Part shown: in pieces, positions 1 through 10,392 of the stretch
How the letters are laid out: the number at the start of each line of letters is the position of its first letter
How positions within the stretch are numbered: position 1 is the stretch's first letter
NCBI RefSeq assembly: GCF_024158125.1
Contig: NZ_JAMZFT010000001.1
Coordinates: 868,001 to 932,000 of the forward strand
Length of the DNA: 64,000 nucleotides
Direction of reading: 5' to 3'
Origin: Futiania mangrovi
GTDB lineage: Bacteria; Pseudomonadota; Alphaproteobacteria; Futianiales; Futianiaceae
The notes under the pieces: generated by a model
The model's input: the letters and a program-made list of their open reading frames with translations, nothing else
Database searches by the model: none
What the model was told of the DNA's origin: nothing
Program-made: the position numbers and the translations under genes

Positions 1-776
1 TTAAGATGGGCGGCTACGGCTTCCTGCGCTTCTCGATCCCTATGTTCCCCGTTGCGACGGAGATGTTCGCGCCGATGGTCTTCGCGCTGTCGGTAGTGGC
101 GATCGTCTACACCTCGCTGGTGGCGATCGTGCAGCAGGACATGAAGAAGCTGATCGCCTATTCCTCGGTCGCGCACATGGGCTACGTGACCATGGGTCTG
201 TTTGCGCTGAACGTGCAGGGCCTGCAGGGCGGCATCTTCCAGATGATCAGCCACGGCATCGTGTCGGGCGCGCTGTTCCTCTGCGTGGGCGTCGTCTACG
301 ACCGGATGCACACGCGCGAGATCTCGGCCTATGGCGGCCTCGTGCAGCGGATGCCGGTCTATGCGGCCGTGTTCATGCTGTTCACGATGGCCAATGTCGG
401 CCTGCCGGGGACGAGCGGTTTCGTGGGTGAGTTCCTGACGCTGCTGGGCGTCTTCCAGGTCAACACCTGGGTTGCGGCGCTCGCGGCCACCGGCGTGATC
501 CTTTCGGCGGGCTATGCGCTGTGGCTCTACCGGCAGGTGGTGTTCGGCGCGCTGACCAAGGACACGCTGAAGGCCATCACCGACATGAACGGGCGGGAGG
601 TGCTGACCTTCGCCCCGCTGGTGGCGCTCACCATCCTGTTCGGCGTCTACCCGATGCCGGTGCTCGATGCGTGTGCGGCCGCCGTCGACCAGCTTGTCGC
701 CAATTACGAGCAGGCGATCACCGCCTATCACGCCGGCGCCGGCGGGCAGTCGCTCGCCGCGCTCGTGCTGCGCTGA
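1..776 (+). CDS. nuoM: NADH-quinone oxidoreductase subunit M (3' part)
   Basis: C-terminal half (about 258 of the usual 500 or so residues) of a proton-pumping membrane subunit of respiratory complex I; the 5' end lies outside the window and the frame is open from the first base. The stretch [18 protein letters not shown] and the later [13 protein letters not shown] are hallmarks of the Mrp-antiporter-like subunits, whose buried Lys and His residues form the proton channel. The protein is a run of hydrophobic helices ending in a short polar tail. nuoN follows after 15 bases, as in the standard nuo operon. NuoM rather than NuoL is inferred from position directly before nuoN and from the lack of a NuoL-type lateral helix extension. 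Confidence 0.95.
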   Translation, partial: KMGGYGFLRFSIPMFPVATEMFAPMVFALSVVAIVYTSLVAIVQQDMKKLIAYSSVAHMGYVTMGLFALNVQGLQGGIFQMISHGIVSGALFLCVGVVYDRMHTREISAYGGLVQRMPVYAAVFMLFTMANVGLPGTSGFVGEFLTLLGVFQVNTWVAALAATGVILSAGYALWLYRQVVFGALTKDTLKAITDMNGREVLTFAPLVALTILFGVYPMPVLDACAAAVDQLVANYEQAITAYHAGAGGQSLAALVLR

Positions 777-791
777 GGGGGAGGAGTACCC

Positions 792-2225
792 ATGGATCCC
801 GCGACCTTCGTCTTCGCGCTGCCCGAGATCGTGCTGGCGCTGGGCGCGATGGCGCTGCTGATGGTCGGCACCTTCCGGGGGGAGGGGTCGGCGCGCTTCG
901 TCGGCATCCTGGCCGTGGCGCTGGTAATCGTGGCGCTGGTGATCACCCTGTCGCTGCAGGGCACCGCCAGCGTGTTCGACGGCGCCTTCACGGTCGACGG
1001 CTTCACCCGTTTCGTGAAGGCGCTGATCCTGATCGGCGTCATCGGCTCCATCGTGATGATGCTGGGCGAGATGCAGTCGGACAGCGGCCTCAACCGGTTC
1101 GAGATGCCGGTGCTGCTGGTTCTGGCCACGCTCGGCATGTGCATGATGGTGTCGGCGGGCGACCTGATCGCGATCTACCTCGGTCTCGAACTGCAAAGTC
1201 TGGCGCTCTACGTGATCGCGGCGCTGAAGCGCGATAGCGCGCGGGCGAGCGAGGCGGGCCTGAAGTACTTCGTCCTCGGCGCGCTGTCGTCCGGCATGCT
1301 GCTCTATGGCATGACGCTGATCTACGGCTTTACCGGCACCGTCTCGTTCGAGGGGATCGCTGCGCACGTGGCGGCGAACGGGTCTGGCCTCGGCCTGCTG
1401 GTGGGCCTCGTGTTCCTCACCGCGGGTCTTGCCTTCAAGGTTTCCGCCGTGCCCTTCCACATGTGGACGCCGGACGTCTACGAGGGGGCGCCGACCCCGG
1501 TCACCGCCTTCCTGGCGGCGGCCCCCAAGGTTGCGGCGCTCGCGCTCTTCGTGCGCGCGGTGATCGAGCCGTTTGCCGAGATCACGGGTGACTGGCGGCA
1601 GATCCTGAGCTTCCTTGCCGTTGCCTCCATGCTGCTCGGCTCCTTCGCGGCGATCGGCCAGACGAGCCTTAAGCGCCTGATGGCCTATTCCTCGATCGGC
1701 CACATGGGCTTCGCGCTGGTCGGCCTCGCGGCGGGCACGGTGGCGGGCGTGCAGGGCGTGCTGATCTACGCGACGATCTATCTCGCCATGACGCTCGGCA
1801 CCTTCGCGGTGCTGCTGGCCATGCGCCGTCCGGAAGGCCCGGTCGACACCATCGCCGACCTCGCGGGTCTCGCCCGCACCCGCCCCCTGATGGCGCTTGC
1901 GCTCGGCATCCTTATGTTCTCGCTGGCGGGTATCCCGCCGCTCGCGGGCTTCTTTGCGAAGTTCTACGTCTTTGCGGCGGCGGTGGAGCAGGGGCTCTAC
2001 GCGCTCGCCATTGTCGGCGTGCTGTCGAGCGTGGTGGGCGCCTTCTACTACCTGCGCATCGTCAAGGTGATGTACTTCGACGAGCCTGCCCCGGCGTTCG
2101 AGCCGACGAAGGGCGAGCTTGGCTTCATCATGACGGTTGCGGCGGCCTTCGTGACCTTGTTCATCGTGATGCCGGGGCCGCTGGTCCGCACGGCGGAGGC
2201 CGCGGCCAAGGTCCTCTTCCCCTGA
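792..2225 (+). CDS. nuoN: NADH-quinone oxidoreductase subunit N
   Basis: 477 residues, the normal size for the third antiporter-like subunit of complex I, integral to the cytoplasmic membrane. About 14 hydrophobic helices are visible. The proton-channel signatures are LAFKVSAVPFHMWTPDVYEG (about residues 213-232) and QTSLKRLMAYSSIGHMGF (about 290-307). The ATG at 792 is preceded by a strong GGGGGAGGAG ribosome site. It is the last nuo gene; biotin ligase follows at once, probably on the same transcript. The internal signature similarity to NuoM is family-wide, not a local duplication. Confidence 0.97.
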   Translation: MDPATFVFALPEIVLALGAMALLMVGTFRGEGSARFVGILAVALVIVALVITLSLQGTASVFDGAFTVDGFTRFVKALILIGVIGSIVMMLGEMQSDSGLNRFEMPVLLVLATLGMCMMVSAGDLIAIYLGLELQSLALYVIAALKRDSARASEAGLKYFVLGALSSGMLLYGMTLIYGFTGTVSFEGIAAHVAANGSGLGLLVGLVFLTAGLAFKVSAVPFHMWTPDVYEGAPTPVTAFLAAAPKVAALALFVRAVIEPFAEITGDWRQILSFLAVASMLLGSFAAIGQTSLKRLMAYSSIGHMGFALVGLAAGTVAGVQGVLIYATIYLAMTLGTFAVLLAMRRPEGPVDTIADLAGLARTRPLMALALGILMFSLAGIPPLAGFFAKFYVFAAAVEQGLYALAIVGVLSSVVGAFYYLRIVKVMYFDEPAPAFEPTKGELGFIMTVAAAFVTLFIVMPGPLVRTAEAAAKVLFP

Positions 2226-2275
2226 GCGGGGCGGGGCTGGCTTCCAGCGCCGCGTCTCCGCTCTCTGCGGCGGAG

Positions 2276-3040
2276 GTGGCGGCGAGCCTGCCCGGCCGGC
2301 TTGCCGACGGGACGCCCGTCCGGGCGTTCGCGGAGGTCGACAGCACGATGCGCCTGGCGCGTGAGGCCTTCGCCGCGGGCGAAACCGGCCCCCTGTGGAT
2401 CGTTGGCGCGATCCAGACCGCGGGGCGGGGCCGCGCGGGCCGCGCGTGGTCGAGCGAGGCGGGCAACTTCGCGGGAACCCTGCTGCTCACCCTCGACGCC
2501 GCGCCTGCGCTTCTCGGCACGCTCAGCCTCGTGGTTGCCGTGGCGGTCGCCGAGACGCTGGAAGAGGCAGGTGTGCCCGGCCTCTCGCTCAAATGGCCGA
2601 ACGACGTGCTCGCGGGCGGCGCCAAGATCGCGGGCATCCTGATCGAGACTGCGGGGGCGGGGGGCCCAGCCGGCGCGACGCGGGCCGCCATCGGCATTGG
2701 CATCAACCTCGCCCATCACCCTGAAGGCATCGCATATCCGGTTACCGATGCGGCGTCGGAGACGGGCCGCGCGCCCGCGGTGGCGGACGTTCTGGCGGCG
2801 CTGTCTGCCCGGCTGCGCGCCCGCATTGCGGAGTGGGAGCATGAAGGCTTCGCCCCCGCCCGCGCGCGCTGGCTCGCGCTCGGGCCGCAGGCCGGTGCGA
2901 TGCTGACCGGCAGCGGTCCGGCGGGTCCCGTGACGGGCAGCTATGACGGGCTCGACCCCGACGGCGCCTTGCGTCTCGCCACGCCATCGGGGATCGTCCG
3001 CATCACGGCCGGGGACGTGATCCCGGCCCAAGAAACCTGA
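2276..3040 (+). CDS. birA: Biotin--[acetyl-CoA-carboxylase] ligase (no DNA-binding domain)
   Basis: Activates biotin with ATP and transfers it to the biotin carboxyl carrier protein in the cytoplasm. The motif GRGRAGRAW (about residues 49-57) binds biotinyl-AMP, and [19 protein letters not shown] (about 105-123) carries the catalytic lysines. At about 254 residues it lacks the N-terminal helix-turn-helix of the E. coli repressor, so it should be a monofunctional (group I) ligase. The start is uncertain: GTG at 2276 has no good ribosome site, and the frame stays open upstream to the nuoN stop without an ATG. The location between nuoN and coaX is common in alphaproteobacteria. Confidence 0.9.
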   Translation: MAASLPGRLADGTPVRAFAEVDSTMRLAREAFAAGETGPLWIVGAIQTAGRGRAGRAWSSEAGNFAGTLLLTLDAAPALLGTLSLVVAVAVAETLEEAGVPGLSLKWPNDVLAGGAKIAGILIETAGAGGPAGATRAAIGIGINLAHHPEGIAYPVTDAASETGRAPAVADVLAALSARLRARIAEWEHEGFAPARARWLALGPQAGAMLTGSGPAGPVTGSYDGLDPDGALRLATPSGIVRITAGDVIPAQET

Positions 3041-3051
3041 GGGATAGGGCA

Positions 3052-3861
3052 ATGCTCCTCGCCATCGACGCCGGCAATACCAACACGCTCTTCGCCATCC
3101 ACGACGGGACCGCGTGGCGGGCGCAGTGGCGCACCTCGACCTCGACGATCCGGACGGCGGACGAATACATCATCTGGCTGACGCAGCTGATGGCGCTGAA
3201 GGGGCTGAAGCCCGCCGACATCAACCGCTGCGTGATCTCGACCGTGGTGCCGCAGTCGCTCTTTCACCTGCGCAATCTCTCTCGGCGCTATTTCGGCATC
3301 GACCCGCTTGTGGTGGGCGACGACCAGGACGTGGACCTCGGCATCGGGGTCAACATAGACAACCCGAAGGAGGCGGGCGCCGACCGTCTCGTCAACGCCA
3401 TCGGCGGCCACGTCGCCTACCCGGGCGCGCTGCTCATCATCGACTCCGGCACGGCGACGACCTTCGACGTGATCTCCTCAGCGGGCGATTTCGAGGGGGG
3501 CGTCATCGCGCCCGGCATCAATTTGTCGCTGATCGCCTTGCACAATGCGGCGGCGAAGCTTCCGCGCATCGAGATCCGCCGCCCCGCGCACGCCATCGGC
3601 CGCAACACGGTCGAGGCGATGCAGTCCGGCGTGTTCTGGGGTTATATCGCGCTCATCGAGGGGATGTGCGCGCGCATCCAGTTGGAATATCCCGAGAAGC
3701 TGACCGTGGTTGCGACGGGCGGCGTCGCCTCGCTCTTCGAAGGCGCGACGAACGCCATCCATCACTTCGACCACGACCTTACCATCCGCGGGCTGCTGGA
3801 GATCCACGCCCGCAACGCCCATGTCGCCGACGACCGCCGCAAGCGCTTCAAGGCAGACTAG
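3052..3861 (+). CDS. coaX: Type III pantothenate kinase
   Basis: First step of coenzyme A synthesis: phosphorylates pantothenate. 269 residues, typical for CoaX. The N-terminal DAGNTNT phosphate loop, the GADR motif (about residues 107-110) and DSGTATTFD (about 128-136) identify the ASKHA-fold type III enzyme, which in this family needs a monovalent cation and is not inhibited by CoA. The ATG follows a GAGGGATAG stretch and sits 11 bases after birA. RNase J starts 9 bases downstream, so birA, coaX and rnj look co-transcribed. Confidence 0.96.
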   Translation: MLLAIDAGNTNTLFAIHDGTAWRAQWRTSTSTIRTADEYIIWLTQLMALKGLKPADINRCVISTVVPQSLFHLRNLSRRYFGIDPLVVGDDQDVDLGIGVNIDNPKEAGADRLVNAIGGHVAYPGALLIIDSGTATTFDVISSAGDFEGGVIAPGINLSLIALHNAAAKLPRIEIRRPAHAIGRNTVEAMQSGVFWGYIALIEGMCARIQLEYPEKLTVVATGGVASLFEGATNAIHHFDHDLTIRGLLEIHARNAHVADDRRKRFKAD

Positions 3862-3870
3862 AGAGGTTCC

Positions 3871-5550
3871 GTGAGCAAGAAGGACAGGCTCGTCTTCGTT
3901 CCGCTGGGCGGGTCGGGTGAGATCGGCATGAACCTCAACCTCTACGGCTTCGGGCCGGAGGGGGATGAGACCTGGATCGTCGTCGACTGCGGCGTGACCT
4001 TCGCGGGCGACGGGGAGGCTCCGGGCATCGACCTGATCTTCGCCGACCATGCCTTCATCGCGCAGCGGCGCGACCGGCTTGCCGCGATCATCCTGACCCA
4101 CGCGCACGAGGATCACGTGGGCGCCATCGCCCACATGTGGCCCGACCTGCGCGCACCGGTCTACGCGACCCGCTTCACGGCGCTGATGGCGCGGGAGAAG
4201 CTCGCGGAGAAAGGGCTGAACGGGCAGGTCGAGATCCACGAGGTGCCGCTCGGCGGAACCGTGAAGGCCGGGCCTTTCTCCGTCGAGTACATCTCGATCA
4301 CCCATTCGATCCTCGAACCCAACGCGCTCGCGATCCGCACGCCGCTCGGGACTGTGATGCACACCGGCGACTGGAAGATCGACCCCGACCCGCTGGTGGG
4401 CGGCGCGACCGACGTCGACCGGCTGCGCCAGGTGGGCGCCGAGGGTGTGCGCGCCATCGTCTGCGATTCCACGAACGCGCTGAGCCCCGGCCGCTCGGGG
4501 TCCGAGGCCGCCGTCCGCCGCGGCCTGATCGAGGAGATAGGAAAGCACAAGGGCCGCGTCGCGGTCACCACCTTCGCCTCCAACGCCGCGCGGATGCAGA
4601 CCATCTTCGAGGCCGCCGCCGCCAACGACCGCACCGTCGTCGTCGCCGGCCGCTCGATCCACCGGATGCTGCGGATCGCGAAGGATTCGGGCTACCTCCA
4701 GAACGTGCCCGACCCGGTGGACGAGCAGGATGCGGGCTACATCCCGCGCGAGAACACGCTGATCCTGTGCACCGGCAGCCAGGGAGAGGCGCGCTCGGCC
4801 CTGTGGCGCATCGCGACCGGCCAGCACTCCGACATCAGGCTGGAGCTGGGCGATACCGCCATCTTCTCCTCCAAGGTGATCCCCGGGAACGAGAAGTCGA
4901 TCTTCCGCCTCTACAACACGCTCGCCCGTCTCGGCGTGACCATCGTGACGGAGAAGCAGGCGCCGATCCACGTCTCCGGCCACCCGTGCCGGGACGAGCT
5001 GAAGGACATGTACGGCTGGATCCGGCCGGAGATCGCCGTGCCCGTCCATGGCGAGGCGCTGCACATGATCGAGCACGCAAAGCTCGCCCGCGATATGGGG
5101 GTGCCCGTGACCGTCGTGCCGCACAACGGCATCGTGATCGAGCTTGCGCCCGCAGAGGGCAAGGTGGTGGGGGAGGTGACCGCAGGCCGCCTCTATGTCG
5201 ACGGCAATGTGCTGACCGATGCCGAGACCGGGCCCGCGAGCATCCGCCGCCGCATGGGCTTCGCGGGCGCGATGAGCGTCGTGGTGGTGCTGGGGCGCAA
5301 CGGGTCGCGCCGGGCCGAGCCCGCGGTCGCCCTCCACGGCGTGCCGGAGCTGTTCGACCGGCACGAGGGCGGCGTCGTTCCCCTCATCGAGGCGGAGGTT
5401 GCCCGCGCCATCGACCGCATGGATGCCGACGACCGCATGTCGGACGATCGCGTGGTCGAGGTCGCGCGCCAGGCTGCGCGCCGTCCGTTCCGCATCGACT
5501 GGGGCAAGAAGCCCATGACGGAGGTGCGCGTCATCCGCCTTGGCTCTTGA
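3871..5550 (+). CDS. rnj: Ribonuclease J
   Basis: Metallo-beta-lactamase/beta-CASP ribonuclease with endo- and 5'-3' exonuclease activity in RNA maturation and decay. 559 residues, the family norm. THAHEDHVGA at about residues 73-82 supplies the zinc ligands, and VHGE near residue 391 and HVSGHPC near 368 belong to the conserved beta-CASP and C-terminal motifs. The start is GTG at 3871 behind AGAGAGG. It follows coaX by 9 bases. In alphaproteobacteria RNase J is the main 5'-3' exonuclease and coexists with RNase E. Confidence 0.95.
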   Translation: MSKKDRLVFVPLGGSGEIGMNLNLYGFGPEGDETWIVVDCGVTFAGDGEAPGIDLIFADHAFIAQRRDRLAAIILTHAHEDHVGAIAHMWPDLRAPVYATRFTALMAREKLAEKGLNGQVEIHEVPLGGTVKAGPFSVEYISITHSILEPNALAIRTPLGTVMHTGDWKIDPDPLVGGATDVDRLRQVGAEGVRAIVCDSTNALSPGRSGSEAAVRRGLIEEIGKHKGRVAVTTFASNAARMQTIFEAAAANDRTVVVAGRSIHRMLRIAKDSGYLQNVPDPVDEQDAGYIPRENTLILCTGSQGEARSALWRIATGQHSDIRLELGDTAIFSSKVIPGNEKSIFRLYNTLARLGVTIVTEKQAPIHVSGHPCRDELKDMYGWIRPEIAVPVHGEALHMIEHAKLARDMGVPVTVVPHNGIVIELAPAEGKVVGEVTAGRLYVDGNVLTDAETGPASIRRRMGFAGAMSVVVVLGRNGSRRAEPAVALHGVPELFDRHEGGVVPLIEAEVARAIDRMDADDRMSDDRVVEVARQAARRPFRIDWGKKPMTEVRVIRLGS

Positions 5551-5750
5551 TCGCGCGGGCAAAGGCGCGTATCGCTTCGCCCGTGATGAGCAACGCGCAC
5601 ACCATCTTCATTTGCCCGATCATTTGCCGCTGAGCGACCCAGCCCGCGGCTCGACCCTCCTTTCCTGACCGAAAGACCGGACGGACCCCGCGGGCGCCAG
5701 GCCCCCCGACGGGACCTTTTGCTTCGCGGTGCAGGAACGAGGGACGAGAC

Positions 5751-7211
5751 ATGGCCGAGGCGAACGCGCCGGTTCTGACGCTCTACAACACCGCGACCCG
5801 GCGGAAGGAGCCGTTCCAGCCGATCGACCCCGGCAACGTGCGCATGTATGTCTGCGGGCCGACGGTTTACGACTACGCCCACATCGGCAACGCGCGCCCC
5901 GTCGTCGTGTTCGACGTGCTCTACCGCCTGCTACGCCACCTTTATGGCGAGGGCCGCGTCACCTATGCCCGCAACATCACCGACGTCGACGACAAGATCA
6001 TCGACCGGGCGAGGCGCGACGGCGTTGGCATCGACACCCTCACGAAGACGACCGCGAAGCAGTTCCAGGAAAACATGGCGGCACTCGGCTGCCTGCCCCC
6101 CACGCTGGAGCCGCGTGCGACCGACCATATCGGCGGGATGATCGCGATGATCGAGGCGCTCATCGCCAACGGCCACGCCTATGAAGCGCAAGGTCACGTG
6201 CTCTTCGACGTGCCGTCCTGGCCCGCCTATGGGCGTCTCGCCAACCGCACGCTCGACGAGATGATCGAGGGCGCGCGGGTTGAGGTCGCGCCCTACAAGA
6301 AGGACCCGATGGACTTCGTGCTCTGGAAGCCCGCGAAGGAGGGCGAGCCGGGGTGGGAGAGCCCGTGGGGGCGAGGCCGTCCCGGCTGGCATATCGAATG
6401 TTCCGCCATGAGCAAGGCGCACCTCGGCGACTGCTTCGACATTCACGGCGGCGGCGTCGACCTCGTCTTCCCGCACCACCAGAACGAGGTCGCGCAGAGC
6501 GTCTGCGCCCACGGCGGCTGCGATCACCTGCCGGACGGGCGGCAGGACTTCGCGCAGGTCTGGATGCACAACGGCTTCCTGCAGGTCGAGGGGCAGAAGA
6601 TGTCGAAATCCCTCGGCAACTTCCTGATCGTCAACGAGCTGCTGAAGGAGTGGGCGGGGCCTGTCCTGCGCCTCAACATGCTGATGACCCACTACCGCCA
6701 GCCGCTCGACTGGACCGAGCGGCGGTGCCTTGAGGCGCGCCGCCGTCTCGCGGGTTGGCTCGGACCACATGGGAGCCGCGGCGTGCCGGAAAAGGGCGGC
6801 GTCAGCGCGGACGTTATCGCCGCACTGGCCGACGACCTCAACACCAGCGAAGCCTTCATGGCCGTCGACGCGCTGGCCGAGCGTGCCCGGTCGGCTACCG
6901 ACCCTGGCAATGCGGCGAACGATCTGGCCGCGACCCTCGTCTGGCTCGGGCTGGCGGACGCACAGGAAGATTTCGCGGTGTCGCGCGCCGACAGCGACGA
7001 CCTTCGCAAGGAGATCATGGCCAATCTTGCGGGCGTGAACCGCTCCGAGATCGAAGAGACCGTGAACCACCGTTTGGCCCTCATCGCCGAGAAGAACTGG
7101 GCCGAGGCCGACCGCATCCGCGACGAGCTTGCCGCCCAGGGCATCCAGCTGAAAGACGCCAAGGACCCGGAGACCGGCGCCCGCGTGACCACATGGGAGG
7201 TCAAGCGGTGA
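5751..7211 (+). CDS. cysS: Cysteinyl-tRNA synthetase
   Basis: Charges tRNA-Cys in the cytoplasm; class Ia synthetase. 486 residues. The active-site signatures are [13 protein letters not shown] (about residues 31-43, with the zinc-ligand Cys and the HIGH-like HIGN) and KMSKSLGN (about 283-290). Other zinc ligands are in the WHIECSAM and [14 protein letters not shown] stretches. ATG at 5751 follows ACGAGGGACGAG. A 200-base non-coding gap separates it from rnj, so it probably has its own promoter, though I could not pick out clear -35/-10 boxes. cimA starts 46 bases after its stop. Confidence 0.97.
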   Translation: MAEANAPVLTLYNTATRRKEPFQPIDPGNVRMYVCGPTVYDYAHIGNARPVVVFDVLYRLLRHLYGEGRVTYARNITDVDDKIIDRARRDGVGIDTLTKTTAKQFQENMAALGCLPPTLEPRATDHIGGMIAMIEALIANGHAYEAQGHVLFDVPSWPAYGRLANRTLDEMIEGARVEVAPYKKDPMDFVLWKPAKEGEPGWESPWGRGRPGWHIECSAMSKAHLGDCFDIHGGGVDLVFPHHQNEVAQSVCAHGGCDHLPDGRQDFAQVWMHNGFLQVEGQKMSKSLGNFLIVNELLKEWAGPVLRLNMLMTHYRQPLDWTERRCLEARRRLAGWLGPHGSRGVPEKGGVSADVIAALADDLNTSEAFMAVDALAERARSATDPGNAANDLAATLVWLGLADAQEDFAVSRADSDDLRKEIMANLAGVNRSEIEETVNHRLALIAEKNWAEADRIRDELAAQGIQLKDAKDPETGARVTTWEVKR

Positions 7212-7257
7212 CCGCCATCAGGCCCACGCCCCGTAATCCTTCCCAGGGAGCGCGCCC

Positions 7258-8910
7258 ATGACCCGCGAGCGCATCTATCTCTTCGACACCACGCTGCGCG
7301 ACGGCGCACAGACGCAAGGGGTCGACTTCTCCGTCACCGACAAGCGGCTGATCGCGGAGGCGCTCGACGGGCTGGGCATCGATTACATCGAGGGCGGCTG
7401 GCCCGGCGCGAACCCGACCGACACGGCCTTCTTCGGCGAGCCGCCCGCGCTGCGCACCGCAAGGCTCACCGCGTTCGGCATGACGAAGCGGGCAGGCCGC
7501 TCCGTCCAGAACGACCCGGGCCTTGCCGCCGTGCTCGATGCGAAGACCCCTGCCGTCTGCCTCGTCGGCAAGACGTGGGACTACCAGGTCGACGTGGCGC
7601 TCGGCGTACCGCGCGAGGACAATCTCCGCGCGATCTACGACAGCATCGCCGAGGTTGCGCGCCGGGGGGCCGAACCCCTGTTCGATGCCGAGCATTTCTT
7701 CGACGGCTGGAAGGCGAACCGCGATTACGCGCTCTCCTGCCTCGTCGAGGCGCTGGAGGCCGGTGCGCGCTGGATCGTGCTGTGCGACACCAACGGCGGC
7801 ACCGTGCCGGGCGAGGTGTTCGAGATCGTGTCGGAGGTCGCAAAGACCATCCCCGGCGACCGGCTCGGCATCCATGCCCACAACGACACCGAGAACGCGG
7901 TGGCGAACTCGCTCGCCGCCATCGAGGCGGGCGTGCGCCAGGTCCAGGGCACGCTCAACGGGCTGGGGGAGCGATGCGGCAACGCGAACCTCTGCTCGCT
8001 CATCCCGAACCTGATGCTGAAGGACCGCTATGCGAAGCGCTTCGAGACGGGCATCGGCGAGGACGCGCTCGCCCGCCTCACCTCCGTGTCGCGCCTGCTG
8101 GACGAGATCCTGAACCGCCACCCGAACCGCCATCTGCCCTACGTCGGCGGCTCCGCCTTCGCGCACAAGGGCGGCCTGCACGTCTCCGCCGTGCTGAAGG
8201 CGCCGGAGACCTATGAGCACGTGAAGCCCGAAAGCGTCGGCAACCGGCGCATCATCCCGGTCTCCGACCAGTCCGGCCGGTCGAACATCGTCTCGCGCCT
8301 GCGCGATGCCGGGATCGAGGTGCGCGCCGACGACGACCGCATCGGCCGCCTGCTGGAGATCGTGAAGGAGCGGGAGTTCCAGGGCTATGCCTACGACGCG
8401 GCGGAGGCCTCGTTCGAGCTTCTGGCCCGGCGCACGCTCGGCCAGTTGCCGGCCTTCTTCTGTGTCGACGGCTTCCGCGTGCTGGTAGAGCGCCGCTTCA
8501 ACGCGGTGGGCGAACTTGTGACCGTTTCCGAGGCGGTCGTGAAGGTCCGTGTCGACGACGAGGTGCTGATGTCGGTGGGCGAGGGGAACGGCCCCGTCAA
8601 CGCGCTTGACCAGGCGCTGCGCAAGGACCTCGGCCGCTACTCGCAATTCATCGAGGACCTGACGCTCGAGGACTACAAGGTCCGCATCCTGACCAGCGGC
8701 ACCGAGGCTGTGACCCGCGTGCTGATCGAGAGCCGCGACGCCAAGGGCCGCCGCTGGGGCACGGTCGGGGTCTCTCCGAACATCGTCGATGCCTCCTTCC
8801 AGGCCTTGTCCGACGCCATCGTCTACAAGCTGCTGCGCGAGGGCGCGCCCGCATCCGGTGCGGCCGTTGCGCCGAAGGGCGGATCGGCCTCCTGGGCAGG
8901 CGGCTGTTGA
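7258..8910 (+). CDS. cimA: Citramalate synthase
   Basis: Condenses pyruvate with acetyl-CoA to (R)-citramalate, the threonine-independent entry to isoleucine synthesis. 550 residues: an N-terminal HMGL-like TIM barrel with FDTTLRDGAQTQG (residues 9-21) and the metal-binding HAHND (about 208-212), followed by a LeuA-type allosteric domain from about residue 400. Length and the IEGGWPGANP motif fit the cimA type rather than LeuA or homocitrate synthase; substrate specificity is inferred from family. ATG at 7258 has only a modest ribosome site (GGGAG). Its TGA overlaps the TTG start of the next gene. Confidence 0.85.
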   Translation: MTRERIYLFDTTLRDGAQTQGVDFSVTDKRLIAEALDGLGIDYIEGGWPGANPTDTAFFGEPPALRTARLTAFGMTKRAGRSVQNDPGLAAVLDAKTPAVCLVGKTWDYQVDVALGVPREDNLRAIYDSIAEVARRGAEPLFDAEHFFDGWKANRDYALSCLVEALEAGARWIVLCDTNGGTVPGEVFEIVSEVAKTIPGDRLGIHAHNDTENAVANSLAAIEAGVRQVQGTLNGLGERCGNANLCSLIPNLMLKDRYAKRFETGIGEDALARLTSVSRLLDEILNRHPNRHLPYVGGSAFAHKGGLHVSAVLKAPETYEHVKPESVGNRRIIPVSDQSGRSNIVSRLRDAGIEVRADDDRIGRLLEIVKEREFQGYAYDAAEASFELLARRTLGQLPAFFCVDGFRVLVERRFNAVGELVTVSEAVVKVRVDDEVLMSVGEGNGPVNALDQALRKDLGRYSQFIEDLTLEDYKVRILTSGTEAVTRVLIESRDAKGRRWGTVGVSPNIVDASFQALSDAIVYKLLREGAPASGAAVAPKGGSASWAGGC

Positions 8911-9866
8911 GCGCGCAGCCCGAAAGCGGGCCGGCCCCGGTGCGGCCAACGCGCGAGGATCCGGGCGGGCTGGCGGCCGCTTTCGGGGCCTATGCGCTCT
9001 GGGGCGTGCTGCCGGTGCTGTGGAAGGAATACGATTTCCTCCCCGCCATCGACACGGTGGCGCACCGGGTCATCTGGTGCCTTCTTCTGCTGCTCGCGAT
9101 TCTCCCCTTCCGGGGCACGTTCGGAAATTTCCTCGCCGGCCTGCGCGACCCGCGCCGGATGGCGGTGCTCACGGTCACGGCGGCGGTCATCGGGCTCAAC
9201 TGGACGGTCTTCATCTGGGCCGTCGGTGAAGGCCATATTCTCGAGGCCTCGCTCGGCTATTTCCTCAACCCGCTGTTCAGCGTGCTGCTGGGCTTCCTGC
9301 TGCTGGGGGAGAAGCTGACCCGCCTGCAATGGCTCGCGATCCTCATGGCCGCCGCGGCGGTGGCGAACCAGATCGTCGCGGTCGGCGCCTTTCCCTGGGT
9401 CGCGCTGGGCGTGGCGGGCAGCTTCGGTCTCTACGGCTATCTGCGGAAGATCACCCCCGTGGGGCCCGCGGTTGGCCTCGCGACCGAGAGCCTGATCGGC
9501 CTGCCGGTCGCGGTGGGCTGGCTCCTGCTCTTCGGCGCGCGGGAGGCGGGGAGCGATGTGCTCGCGGGTTTCGACAGCGGCTGGCACGTCTTCCTGCTGC
9601 TGATGACCGGCCCTGCGACGGCCGCGCCCCTGCTGCTGTTTGCGACCGCGGCCCGGCGCATCCGGCTTGCGACGGTGGGCATCCTCCAGTACGTCGCGCC
9701 GAGCATCATGTTCGCCCTCGCCGTCTTCCTCTACGGGGAGCCGCTGGACGCGGGCAAGCTCGCGACCTTCGCGCTGATCTGGGCCGCGCTTGCCCTCTAC
9801 ACCTGGGAGATGCTGCGCCCGCGCGGACCCGTGCCTATTCCTCCGACAGGCCCAGCCGGCGGCTGA
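8907..9866 (+). CDS. rarD: RarD-family EamA transporter
   Basis: Ten-helix inner-membrane protein of the drug/metabolite transporter superfamily, 319 residues with two EamA repeats. GAYALWGVLPVLWK near the N-terminus and the SLGYFLNPLFSVLLGFLLL stretch are typical of RarD, originally named as a chloramphenicol-sensitivity locus in E. coli; the transported substrate is unknown. The frame begins at TTG 8907, overlapping the cimA stop (TTGA); a GTG at 8940 is the alternative. Its 3' end overlaps the convergent LOG gene by 32 bases. Confidence 0.88.
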   Translation: MSAQPESGPAPVRPTREDPGGLAAAFGAYALWGVLPVLWKEYDFLPAIDTVAHRVIWCLLLLLAILPFRGTFGNFLAGLRDPRRMAVLTVTAAVIGLNWTVFIWAVGEGHILEASLGYFLNPLFSVLLGFLLLGEKLTRLQWLAILMAAAAVANQIVAVGAFPWVALGVAGSFGLYGYLRKITPVGPAVGLATESLIGLPVAVGWLLLFGAREAGSDVLAGFDSGWHVFLLLMTGPATAAPLLLFATAARRIRLATVGILQYVAPSIMFALAVFLYGEPLDAGKLATFALIWAALALYTWEMLRPRGPVPIPPTGPAGG

Positions 9867-10392
9867 GCGCGGAGAGGTCCGGCAGAAGCTCGTAGAACTC
9901 GTGCACGTCCGGCTTCAGGAAGCCCGCCTCGGTCATGTGGCAGAACAGGTCGATCAGCGGCCGCCAGAAGCCCTCGTGGTCGACCAGGAAGACGGGCTTC
10001 TCGTGCCGCCCCAACTGCCGCCAGGTCAGCATCTCGACCGTTTCGTCCAGCGTGCCGATGCCGCCCGGCAGCACCACGAAGCCGTCCGACATGTCGAACA
10101 TCATGCGCTTGCGGGTGTGCATGTCGTCGACGACGTGCAACTCGGTCAGGTCCTCAAGTGCCACTTCGCGCGCGCGCAGGAACTCCGGGATGATGCCGAC
10201 CGCCTCGCCCCCGGCGTCGAGCGCGGCGCGCGCCGCCGCCCCCATCAGCCCGACATTGCCCCCGCCGTAGACCAGCCGGATGCCGTTCGCGCCCAGCAGA
10301 CGGCCCGTCGCCTCCGCCAGCCTCACATAGGCGTGATGTGTCCCGGGGCTCGATCCGCAGTAGACACACAGGGAAGCGAAGGGAGGGGCCAT
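9835..10392 (-). CDS. LOG-family protein (cytokinin riboside 5'-monophosphate phosphoribohydrolase-like)
   Basis: 185 residues with the LOG signature PGGIGTLDE (about residues 97-105), the Rossmann motif YGGGNVGLMG and the HTRKRMMF segment. Family members hydrolyse N6-modified or plain nucleoside 5'-monophosphates to base and ribose phosphate; a role in bacterial nucleotide salvage is inferred. The start at 10392 (MAPPFASLCVYCGSS) is chosen because AGGAG lies 11 bases upstream on this strand; the frame extends 15 codons further. The start codon and that of the divergent gene share the palindrome CATG at 10390-10393. The stop end overlaps rarD. Confidence 0.9.
   Translation of the reverse strand: MAPPFASLCVYCGSSPGTHHAYVRLAEATGRLLGANGIRLVYGGGNVGLMGAAARAALDAGGEAVGIIPEFLRAREVALEDLTELHVVDDMHTRKRMMFDMSDGFVVLPGGIGTLDETVEMLTWRQLGRHEKPVFLVDHEGFWRPLIDLFCHMTEAGFLKPDVHEFYELLPDLSALSRRLGLSEE

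Noticed and set aside
5531-5752. 73-codon minus-strand frame in the rnj-cysS gap
   Set aside because: It overlaps the rnj end and the cysS start, lacks a clear ribosome site and has no recognisable domain. The 200-base gap is more likely the cysS leader.
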